DNA of 64,000 nt from positions 372,001 through 436,000 of the forward strand of contig CAVTFQ010000002.1 in assembly GCA_963734055.1 (NCBI GenBank). The letters run 5' to 3'. Position numbers and translations under genes: made by a program. The notes beneath the pieces are model-generated. The model was given only the letters and a program-made list of their open reading frames with translations. It was not told the origin of the DNA and did no database searches. Shown here piece by piece: positions 41,397 to 49,019 of the stretch. How positions within the stretch are numbered: the first letter of the stretch is position 1; each line of letters begins with the position of its first letter. The stretch comes from CAIWHR01 sp963734055. GTDB taxonomy: Bacteria > Pseudomonadota > Gammaproteobacteria > Burkholderiales > Casimicrobiaceae.

Positions 41397-42026
41397 TCAC
41401 GCCGCCGCCGCTTGCGCCGCGGGCTTGACGAGACCTTCGGCGATGAGCGTCGCGCGTACCGCGGGCCGCGAGGACACGCGAGCGAGGTATTGCGTCAGAG
41501 CAGGCCACGGCGCCAGGTCCACCTTGAGCACCGCCGACCAGTTCAGGATCGTGAAGAGGTAGGCGTCGGCGATCGTGAACGCGCTGCCCGTGAGGTAGGG
41601 CTGCGCGGCGAGCGTCGGCGCGAGGTAGTCGAAGCGCGCCGCGAGCCTCGCGCGGAGCGCTTCCCTGGTCGCGTCCGGCGTGGTCGGATACCACAACGGG
41701 GCGAACTGCTTGTGCAGCTCGGTCGCGATGAAATTGAGCCACTCCATCACGCGGTAGCGGTCCATGCCGCCGAACCCCGGCGCGAGGGTCCCGGGTTTCC
41801 GGTCGGCGATGTACTGGAGGATCACCGCGACCTCGGAGAGCCGCGCGCCGTCGTCGAGCTCGAGCAGCGGCACATAGCCCTTCGGGTTGATCGCGTAGTA
41901 GTCGCTGCCGTCCTCGAGCTTGTGCGTCCGCAGGTCGACCCGCGCCGTGGCGTGCGCGAGCCCCATCTCGGTCAGCGCGATGTGGGGCGCGAGCGAGCAC
42001 GCGCCGGGAGCGTAGTAGAGCTTCAT
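41397..42026 (-). CDS. Glutathione S-transferase (beta/GstA-like)
   Basis: A 209-aa soluble GST. The N-terminal thioredoxin-like domain (1-80) has MKLYYAPGACSLAPHIALTE with the Cys10/Ser11 region typical of bacterial beta-class GST and INPKGYVPLLELDDG (GSH-binding cis-Pro). The C-terminal helical domain starts near residue 90 and includes PYLTGSAFTIADAYLFTIL with the structural N-capping motif. It conjugates glutathione to electrophiles, likely aromatic breakdown products handled by the adjacent DODA. It is 51 nt after doxX. A GAGG-type site precedes the ATG at 42026. Confidence 0.9.
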   Translation of the reverse strand: MKLYYAPGACSLAPHIALTEMGLAHATARVDLRTHKLEDGSDYYAINPKGYVPLLELDDGARLSEVAVILQYIADRKPGTLAPGFGGMDRYRVMEWLNFIATELHKQFAPLWYPTTPDATREALRARLAARFDYLAPTLAAQPYLTGSAFTIADAYLFTILNWSAVLKVDLAPWPALTQYLARVSSRPAVRATLIAEGLVKPAAQAAAA

Positions 42027-42077
42027 GGTCTTTCCTCGAAGTGGATGGATGGGGCGTCCGGGTTGGACCCCGCCGCA

Positions 42078-42494
42078 TCACGCCCGTTGCGTGGCGAGCG
42101 CACTTGCCGCGGGCCGGAGCGCCAACGCGCCGTCGCCGAGGAGAGCCTGCACGACGAGCGTCACCGTCCAGAACGCCGGGTATTCCCACCCGCCCTTGGG
42201 CGTCGAGAAGAGCCAGCCGTTGCCCGCGTGGGCCCACGTCGCGCCCAGCAATACCGGCACGAGCGCGAGCGCGACGATGCGCGTCTGCACGCCGAGAATC
42301 AGGAGCGCGCCGCCGACGAGTTCGGCCGCGAACGTCGCATAGCCTAGGACGCCCGGCAGCCCGAGCGATTCGAAGAATTGCGCCGTTCCGGGCAGCGTGA
42401 AGACGAAATACTTGAGTAGTGCGTGCGCGATGAACATCGTGCCCAGGGACAGCCGCAACAGCAGCGCGGCGGTGTTCGTACGTGCATCGGTCAT
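42078..42494 (-). CDS. DoxX family membrane protein
   Basis: A 138-aa four-TM inner-membrane protein. Family features: LLLRLSLGTMFIAHALLKYF, GYATFAAELVGGALLILG and the C-terminal ALLGDGALALRP. DoxX relatives often accompany DODA, GST or pirin genes under LysR control and are thought to act in thiosulfate or quinone electron transfer and redox defence, though not proven. AGGAG is 6-10 nt before the ATG at 42494. It is the first gene of the divergent operon facing the LysR regulator. Confidence 0.82.
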   Translation of the reverse strand: MTDARTNTAALLLRLSLGTMFIAHALLKYFVFTLPGTAQFFESLGLPGVLGYATFAAELVGGALLILGVQTRIVALALVPVLLGATWAHAGNGWLFSTPKGGWEYPAFWTVTLVVQALLGDGALALRPAASALATQRA

Positions 42495-42585
42495 GGTCGG
42501 CTCCTGTGAGGTCGGCGCCGGGTGGCGCGTCGGAGTGAATTCTGAGTGTTGCGGTCCTCCAGATAAATAGAGCTCCGATAGAAAT

Positions 42586-42600
42586 ATTATTTCAAATAAT
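42586..42600. promoter_or_regulatory. Candidate LysR operator in AT-rich island
   Basis: ATTATT-TCA-AATAAT is a perfect 15-bp palindrome and contains a T-N11-A core (T42587 to A42599). It sits in an island with many A/T (42565-42612) within strongly GC-rich DNA, in the gap between the divergent lysR and doxX genes. This is the expected position for the cognate regulator. Confidence 0.6.
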
Positions 42601-42734
42601 GCAATAATCATCTCTTCGCTGCCGGGGCTGCGCGTCCGCCGCACTCGCTGAAGCGGCGTGGGGAACCGACGCCGCTCACCTCGCGCAGCGGCTCGCGGCT
42701 GAGCCCGTGGCAAGCCGTCACTGAAAGGGCAGCG

Positions 42735-43685
42735 ATGGATCGGTTTCACGCGATCGAAGCCTTCGTGAAGGTCGTCGAAGCCGGAAGCTTCGCGCGCGCC
42801 GCGGAGCGGCTCGGCGTGTCGGTGTCGTCGGTGTCGCGGCACGTGACGGAGCTCGAGGCGCATCTCGACGCGCGGCTGCTCAACCGCACGACGCGGACGC
42901 TGTCGCTGACCGAGATCGGCCGCGCGTTCCACGAGCGCGCCGTGGTGCTGCTCGCGGACCTCGAGGAAGCGGAGGCGTCCGCCGGGGCGGGCACCGTCGT
43001 CCCGCGCGGCACGCTGCGCCTCACGTGCGGCGTCACGTTCGGCACGCGCCACCTCGCGGCCGCGATCGCCGAATTCATGGCGCGCTATCCGGAGATGCGC
43101 TTCGACGTCGAGCTCTCGGACCGCATCGTCGATCTGGTCGACGAGGGCTTCGACGCCGCCGTGCGGATCGGCCCGATCGGAGGCGTGAACCTCGTCGGCC
43201 GGAGGGTCGGTGCCACCTCGCTCGTCTGCTGCGCAGCGCCGGCGTATCTCGCGCGGCACGGCGAGCCGACCGCCCCGGAGGATCTCGCCGCCCACGTCTG
43301 CCTGACCTACGCGTACGCGCCGCAGGCCGGACAGTGGCCGTTCGGCGACGCCGACGGCACTCCGCGCAACGTGCACGTCAATGGCCCCGCGCATGCGAAC
43401 AACGGCAGCTTCCTGGCCGGGCTCGCGCGCGAGGGCGTGGGGATCGTCTACGAACCCGACTTCGTCGTCGGACCCGATGTCCGTGCCGGCCGCCTCGTGC
43501 CGATCCTGCGCGCGTTCGCGCCGCCGCCTTCGGGAATCCACGTCGTCTATCCGAGCAGGCGGCACCTGTCGGCGAAGGTGCGCGCGTTCACGGACTTCCT
43601 GCTCCAGCGCTTCACCGGCGCCGAGTGGTCGCTCGCTCCGTCGTCGCGCGCGCGGCGCAGCGGCCCGGGTCCGGGGCCGCGCTGA
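42735..43685 (+). CDS. LysR-family transcriptional regulator
   Basis: A 316-aa regulator. The N-terminal winged HTH (1-60) reads MDRFHAIEAFVKVVEAGSFA, ERLGVSVSSVSRHVTELEAH and LNRTTRTLSLTEIGRAF. A linker and a periplasmic-binding-fold effector domain (about 90-295) follow. The ligand is unknown. The gene is divergent from the doxX-gst-DODA operon, 240 bp away, with a palindrome in the gap, so it should control both. The Pro/Gly/Arg-rich C-terminus (SSRARRSGPGPGPR) is atypical but not disabling. Confidence 0.9.
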   Translation: MDRFHAIEAFVKVVEAGSFARAAERLGVSVSSVSRHVTELEAHLDARLLNRTTRTLSLTEIGRAFHERAVVLLADLEEAEASAGAGTVVPRGTLRLTCGVTFGTRHLAAAIAEFMARYPEMRFDVELSDRIVDLVDEGFDAAVRIGPIGGVNLVGRRVGATSLVCCAAPAYLARHGEPTAPEDLAAHVCLTYAYAPQAGQWPFGDADGTPRNVHVNGPAHANNGSFLAGLAREGVGIVYEPDFVVGPDVRAGRLVPILRAFAPPPSGIHVVYPSRRHLSAKVRAFTDFLLQRFTGAEWSLAPSSRARRSGPGPGPR

Positions 43686-43762
43686 TCCGGGCGGCAGCCG
43701 ACGCGCGGCTGGACGCCGACCGCGCCCTGCTACAGTTCGAATTCCACATGCGGGAGGAATGG

Positions 43763-44848
43763 GTGCCGAAACGTCGCGCGCTTGCCGCGCACTGGACGTG
43801 GGTCATGCCGGCGCTCGCGTGGGCGGCGCTCGCGGCGGCGGCGTTCGCGCCGCGCTCGGCGCCGCTGCTCGCCGTCGTCGCCGCGTGTCTGGGCGGTGCG
43901 GTGTTCGCGGCGGTCCATCACGCGGAGGTCGTCGCGCACCGGGTCGGCGAGCCGTTCGGCACGCTCGTCCTCGCGATCGCCGTCACCGTGATCGAGGTTG
44001 CCCTCATTGTCTCGGTGATGCTCGCGGTCGGCGACGCGAAGGCGGCGCTCGCTCGCGACACCGTGTTCGCGGCGATCATGATCGTCTGCAACGGGGTGGT
44101 TGGCCTCTGCCTCCTCGTGGGCGGGCTTCGCCACCGCGTGCAGGCGTTCCGCCTCGAGGGGGCGAGCGCAGCGCTCGCGGTGCTGGCGGCACTTTCCGTC
44201 CTCGCGCTGGTGCTGCCCAACTACGCGACGTCGGTGCCCGGCCCCGTCTGGTCGCCCGCGCAGCTCGCATTCTCGGGGCTCGCCTCGCTGGTCCTCTATG
44301 GGGCTTTCGTGTTCATCCAGACCGTTCGTCACCGCGACTATTTCCTTGCCGACGACGACGCGGCCGAGGACGCGCACGCGGCGCCGCCGTCCGCCGCGCG
44401 GGCCGCGACGAGCGGCGCGCTCCTTCTCGTGAGCCTGGTGGCGGTGGTCGGACTCGCGAAGGTTCTGTCTCCGACAATCGAAGCCGCGGTGGCCGATTTC
44501 GGCGCGCCGGAGGCGGTGGTCGGGATCATCATCGCAGCGCTCGTGCTGCTGCCGGAGAGCGTGGCCGCCACGCAGGCCGCGCGCGCGGACCGGCTTCAGA
44601 CCAGCCTCAACCTGGCGCTCGGGTCCGCGCTCGCCAGCATCGGGCTCACGATTCCCGTCGTCGCGGTGATCTTCATCGCGAGCGGGCGGCCGCTGGTGCT
44701 CGGGCTCGACCCCAAGGAGACGGTGCTGCTTGCGTTGACGCTCGTCGTCACCACGATCACGCTCGGCACCGGGCGGACGACGATCCTGCAGGGCGTCGTC
44801 CACCTCGTGATCCTGGCGGCGTACGTCTTCCTTTCGGTCGTGCCCTGA
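43763..44848 (+). CDS. Calcium/proton exchanger, CaCA family (ChaA-like)
   Basis: A 361-aa membrane exchanger with about eleven segments. It has the two characteristic repeat regions: GEPFGTLVLAIAVTVIEVAL in the first half and LPESVAATQAARADRLQTSL, NLALGSALASIGLTIP in the second. These contain the acidic residues that coordinate Ca2+ or Na+. ChaA-type proteins expel Ca2+ and Na+ in exchange for protons. I prefer GTG at 43763, which has GGAGG 5 nt upstream; an ATG at 43748 with no ribosome-binding site would add five residues. Confidence 0.83.
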   Translation: MPKRRALAAHWTWVMPALAWAALAAAAFAPRSAPLLAVVAACLGGAVFAAVHHAEVVAHRVGEPFGTLVLAIAVTVIEVALIVSVMLAVGDAKAALARDTVFAAIMIVCNGVVGLCLLVGGLRHRVQAFRLEGASAALAVLAALSVLALVLPNYATSVPGPVWSPAQLAFSGLASLVLYGAFVFIQTVRHRDYFLADDDAAEDAHAAPPSAARAATSGALLLVSLVAVVGLAKVLSPTIEAAVADFGAPEAVVGIIIAALVLLPESVAATQAARADRLQTSLNLALGSALASIGLTIPVVAVIFIASGRPLVLGLDPKETVLLALTLVVTTITLGTGRTTILQGVVHLVILAAYVFLSVVP

Positions 44849-44912
44849 CCTCCCGGTCCGGGCCGCGATGCGCTACCATCCCGCCTTCGTTCGGCTTGCC
44901 TCGGGAGGTGCC

Positions 44913-45521
44913 ATGCGGAATCCGTTTGCAATCGTCCTGGCGGCGGGCTTGCTCGCGATCGCGTGGCCCGCAGCCGCTGCGGCCCCCGGCGGCGACATCG
45001 CCGTCAACGTGGAGCGTGACGGCAACACGTTCACCGTTTCGCTCGACATGACCGTGGCCGCAAGTGCGGACGAGGTCTGGGAGGTCTTCACCGACTTCGA
45101 CCGGATGGCGCAGATCCTGTCCAACGTCGACACGAGCAAGGTCGTCGCCCGCGACGGGAACGTGATTCAGGTCGCGCAAAAGAGCCACGCGAGCGCCGGG
45201 CTGCTGCGTCTCACGTTGCAGAACAAGCGGCAAATCGAACTCGTCCCCAACCGCGAGATCCACTCTCGCCTGCTCGAGGGGGACGTCAAGTCCTCGGATT
45301 TCACGACGCGACTTACTCCCGAGGGCAACGTCACCCGCGTCAGCGTGCAGGGCAAGTTCGTCGCCGGCGGGCTCGGGGCGGCGGCGCTGACCCCCGAATC
45401 GGTCACCAAGCAGACTCGCCGGCAGTACCAGGAGCTGCGCGACGAGGTCCTGCGTCGGAAGGCGAACCTGCCGCCGCCGCCGTGCATTCTCGCGAAGAGC
45501 TGCGAGCCGGGTCCGGGCTGA
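44913..45521 (+). CDS. Secreted SRPBCC/polyketide-cyclase-like lipid-binding protein
   Basis: A 202-aa exported protein. Start at 44913 is set by GGGAGG 5 nt upstream. The signal peptide MRNPFAIVLAAGLLAIAWPA is cleaved near AAAAA. Residues about 35-180 form the helix-grip fold of the START-like superfamily, with AASADEVWEVFTDFDRMAQI near the start and GKFVAGGLGAAALTPE. Two Cys at the C-terminus (CILAKSCEPG) could form a disulphide. It may bind a hydrophobic ligand in the periplasm; no enzymatic residues are clear. It follows the exchanger gene by 64 nt. Confidence 0.7.
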   Translation: MRNPFAIVLAAGLLAIAWPAAAAAPGGDIAVNVERDGNTFTVSLDMTVAASADEVWEVFTDFDRMAQILSNVDTSKVVARDGNVIQVAQKSHASAGLLRLTLQNKRQIELVPNREIHSRLLEGDVKSSDFTTRLTPEGNVTRVSVQGKFVAGGLGAAALTPESVTKQTRRQYQELRDEVLRRKANLPPPPCILAKSCEPGPG

Positions 45522-45676
45522 GGCCGCGCTCGTAATGGCGGCCCGGGCCCACGCGGAGACGCGCGGGTGAGTTTCCCGAGCCTGCGTCGCTGCGGGATCG
45601 CGGCGGCGGAGCCCCCGCGTCGCTGCGCGCCCGCTGCGACGGCGATCCTGCAAGTAGTCATCCGGGCGGGCTGGCG

Positions 45677-47502
45677 ATGGCACTCCCGATTGAAGACTAT
45701 GCGCTGATCGGCGACTGCCATACCGCAGCGCTGGTCGGCCGCGACGGCTCCATCGACTGGCTCTGCCTTCCGCGATTCGATGGGGAGAGCGTGCTTCGCC
45801 GCATTGCTGGGAGGTCCCGCGCACGGCCGCTGGCTGATCGCGCCGAGCCGTGGGCTGCGCGGCGTCGAGCGCAGATATCGCGACGGCACCCAGGTGCTGG
45901 AAACGGATTTTGAGACCGATGACGGCGCGGTGCGCGTCATCGACTTCATGCCGCTGTCGGGCGATCGTTCCGATGTCGTCCGCATCGTCGAAGGGTTGCG
46001 CGGGCGGGTAGCACTGCGCATGGAGCTCGTCATCCGCTTCGACTACGGTTCGGTCGTGCCGTGGGTCCGGCGAGTCGCCGACGCGTTGCTCGCGACCGCG
46101 GGCCCGCACACGCTGGAGCTGCGCACCGCGGTGGCCCACCGGGGCGAGAACCTGAAGACCGTGGCCGATTTCGAGGTGAGCGAGGGGCAGCGTACGGGGT
46201 TCGCACTCGGCTACCGTCCCTCGCATGAACCGGCTCGTGAAGCGATCGATCCGGAGTCGGCGCTGGCCGCCACCGAGAAGGCGTGGCGCGACTGGTCGGC
46301 GCGCTGCAGGTATCAGGGACGCTGGCGCGACGCCATCGTGCGGTCGTTCGTGACGCTGAAGGCGCTGACCTATGCACCGACCGGCGGCATCGTCGCGGCG
46401 CCGACGACCTCGCTTCCGGAACAGCCGGGCGGCGTGCGGAACTGGGACTACCGCTACTGCTGGCTGCGCGACGCGACGTTCACCCTGAATTCGCTGTTGC
46501 TGGCGGGCTACCACGCCGAGGCCGCGGCCTGGCGCGAGTGGCTGCTGCGTGCGGCCGCGGGAAGCCCGGAAGACCTGCAGGTGCTCTACAGCGTGACCGG
46601 CGAGCGGCGCCTCGACGAAGTGGAGATCGGTTGGCTGCCCGGATATGCCGGTGCCGCCCCCGTGCGGGTGGGCAACGCGGCGACGCGCCAGTTCCAGCTC
46701 GACATCTACGGCGAGGTCATGGACACGCTGCACATCGCGCGCGATGCCGGTCTCGAACCGGAGCCGGAGGCGTGGAGGATACAAGGTGCCCTGCTCGAAT
46801 TCCTCGAAGCGAAATGGCAGGAGCCGGACGAAGGCATCTGGGAAATCCGGGGGCCCCGGCGCCACTTCACGCATTCCAAGGTGATGGCCTGGGTGGCCTT
46901 CGACAGGGCAGTCAAGGATGCCACCCGCTACGGGCTCGACGGCCCGATCGAGCGATGGAAGCGGGTGCGCGATGCGATCCACGCCCAGGTCTGCGAACAC
47001 GGATTTGCCGCAGGAAGCCAATACGTTCGTCCAGTCGTACGGCTCGCCCCACCTGGATGCGAGTCTGCTGCTCATTCCGCAAGTGGGATTCCTGCCGCCC
47101 GACGATGCGCGCGTGCGAGGCACCGTCGACTCGATCGAACGCCACCTCGTCGTCGACGGGCTCGTACAGCGCTACTCGACAGCCACCGGCGTCGACGACC
47201 TGCCGCCCGGCGAAGGCGTGTTTCTGCCCTGCTCGTTCTGGCTCGCCGACAGCCTGGTATTGATTGGGCGCCGACAGGACGGCGCCGCGCTGTTCGAGCG
47301 CCTGCTCGCCTTGTGCAACGACGTCGGACTGCTTTCGGAAGAGTACGACCCGCGTGGACGGCACATGCTCGGCAACTTCCCGCAGGCGCTGTCGCACATG
47401 GCGCTCATCCACACCGCCCGGTTGCTTTCCATTGGCGAGGAACAGGCCAAACGCGCCAGCGAGAAGGGCGAACGGCCCGCGGCGGCGACGCAAGCTTCGT
47501 GA
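45677..47502 (+). pseudogene. GH15 glucoamylase/trehalase-family gene with two +1 frameshifts
   Basis: Three fragments give one GH15 gene, 607 codons once restored. The first (45677-45790) has IEDYALIGDCHTAALVGRDG, SIDWLCLPRFDGES. One extra G at 45791 shifts the frame to CFAALLGGPAHGRWLIAPS. The main part has GGVRNWDYRYCWLRDATFTL (family hallmark) and QLDIYGEVMDTLH. One extra C at 47018-47019 shifts the frame again, after which NTFVQSYGSPHLDASLLLIP and MLGNFPQALSHMALIHTA follow. GH15 enzymes release glucose from alpha-1,4-glucans, or cleave trehalose. It heads the alpha-glucan block but ends 187 nt before the zinc-ribbon gene. Confidence 0.85.
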
Positions 47503-47629
47503 AGGCGCTTCTACAACGATGGCTTGCCGGCGCCGCGAAACCTACGGTCCGGAAACGAATCCAACCCCAGTGTTGGTGTGCCATCGCGGGGACGGACCGG
47601 GCGATGGAGGGGGATAGGGCGTGGATCAC

Positions 47630-47683
47630 GCGCCATCCGGTGCTCAGACGGAGGAAGCGCCATCCGGTGCTCAGACGGAGGAA
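47630..47683 (+). repeat. Perfect 27-bp tandem duplication carrying a ribosome-binding site
   Basis: Bases 47630-47656 and 47657-47683 are identical and each ends in CGGAGGAA. The second copy provides the Shine-Dalgarno 7 nt before the ATG at 47689; the first is a spare site 34 nt upstream. Exact identity suggests a very recent duplication. Confidence 0.9.
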
Positions 47684-47688
47684 CATTG

Positions 47689-48318
47689 ATGAGTGACCTT
47701 GACAAGGAACGCAAGACGCGGCGCAAGGCCGGGAGAGCGTCGTCGGCGACCGGCCCGGACAACGGCGCCGGGGTGAGCCAAGGTGCCCGGGGCCGGACGC
47801 GATCCGCCCCGCGGGAGGATGACGCGGCCCACCAGACGCAGGCAGAGGCGCTCTACGACCGCTTTGCCGAAAGGTCCCGCGAGTTGTTCGAGGCGAGCCA
47901 GGAGAAGGGGCGCGACGCTTTCGAAAAGGCGATGGAGCGCGCCCGTGCGCAACTGGCCGCAGCCGGGGAGTTCACCGCCGAGCAGGGCGAGGCGTTCAAG
48001 AAATACCTCAAGCGCGACCTGGAGCAGACCGCCGAGGACGTGCGTGCGCTGGGCCAGGAAGCCGAGGAGAGGTTGCATCCGTCGCGCGTCGGCGCCGGCG
48101 CGCTTTCCTCGCTGGCCAGGCTGCTGCACGCCACCGGAAGGACCATGGTCTCGCTCTCTCAAAAGGCGGAGGAGACGCTTGCCTATCAGACGGGAGAGAT
48201 CACGACCGCGGGTACGCTGACCTGCACCGCGTGCGGCCAGACGGTGCAACTCAAGACCACCGGTCACGTTCCACCCTGTCCCAGCTGCCACGGGACGCGA
48301 TTCCGGAAAAGCTACTAG
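47689..48318 (+). CDS. Zinc-ribbon protein, DUF1451-like
   Basis: A 209-aa cytoplasmic protein. A disordered, charged N-terminus is followed by long amphipathic helices (residues about 50-150, rich in Glu, Ala and Arg). The C-terminus is a four-Cys zinc ribbon (LTCTACGQTVQLKTTGHVPPCPSCHG), the DUF1451 hallmark, whose role is unproven. GGAGG is 7 nt before the ATG and lies in a 27-bp tandem duplication. It follows the GH15 gene by 187 nt and converges with a DksA/TraR-type gene. Confidence 0.8.
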   Translation: MSDLDKERKTRRKAGRASSATGPDNGAGVSQGARGRTRSAPREDDAAHQTQAEALYDRFAERSRELFEASQEKGRDAFEKAMERARAQLAAAGEFTAEQGEAFKKYLKRDLEQTAEDVRALGQEAEERLHPSRVGAGALSSLARLLHATGRTMVSLSQKAEETLAYQTGEITTAGTLTCTACGQTVQLKTTGHVPPCPSCHGTRFRKSY

Positions 48319-48395
48319 GGCGGACGCCCTCGTGCGACGCAGCGTGCGTCCCGTGTGGGCACAGGCGGAGGTACGAGGGGCTCCGGTGCGCGGTA

Positions 48396-48785
48396 TCAGT
48401 GCCGGAGGACTCGACTGTGCTCGTAGCGACCTTGGCAGGTCGCGCACCGCGCCGCTGCCGGAGATGCGCCCAGGCGCGCGTAATCGATCGCCTCACCGCA
48501 GTCCACGCACAGGCCGAACGCACCGTGCTTCATCCGCTCGCGCGCCGCAGCAAGCTCGCGGATCTCGGCCAGGCAGCTGTCGATGCGCTGGAACTCGATG
48601 CCGATCCGGGTGCGCGCGAACGCGCGATCCACCTCGTCGCCCAGATTGTCGGCGAGCTCGGCGAAACCTTCGTCAGCCGCGCGTGCGCGCTCCTCGGCGA
48701 TTTTGCGACGCAACAATTCCTCGCGTCGTTCGATGTCGCGCATGAGTGGCTGCAGCTGGCGTTCGGTGAGTGGGGTCCTGGCCAT
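48396..48785 (-). CDS. DksA/TraR-family zinc-finger regulator
   Basis: A 129-aa regulator with a coiled-coil N-terminal half (TERQLQPLMRDIERREELLR) and a C4 zinc finger, Cys93-x2-Cys96 and Cys114-x2-Cys117 (GLCVDCGEAI, CATCQGRYEH). DksA-like proteins enter the RNA polymerase secondary channel and alter promoter kinetics with ppGpp. The DxxDxA tip motif of DksA (roughly at the coil tip, EVDRAFA) is present in altered form. AGGAG precedes the ATG at 48785. It is divergent from glgX, with 234 bp between. Confidence 0.85.
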   Translation of the reverse strand: MARTPLTERQLQPLMRDIERREELLRRKIAEERARAADEGFAELADNLGDEVDRAFARTRIGIEFQRIDSCLAEIRELAAARERMKHGAFGLCVDCGEAIDYARLGASPAAARCATCQGRYEHSRVLRH

Positions 48786-49019
48786 GGTTCTCCTCAGGGC
48801 GATGGGTGGGCCTGCCTTAGCGGCTGAGACAGCCATCCGCGGACAAGTTCCCTTCGGTTCGTGGCACGGCTTCGAGGGGCGTTCGCCGGGTGCGTCGGGC
48901 CGAACCCCCGCTCGCATCGGCGTTGCGCCATGAACTGCAATTCATGGGGACACCGGGGTCGACAGCGCCCTAGGCGATGCGGAGAATAGGCGTCGCTGCA
49001 ACGGCATTTCCTCGCAACC

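Noticed and set aside
47630..47683. CRISPR array
   Set aside because: Only two units, directly adjacent with no spacers.
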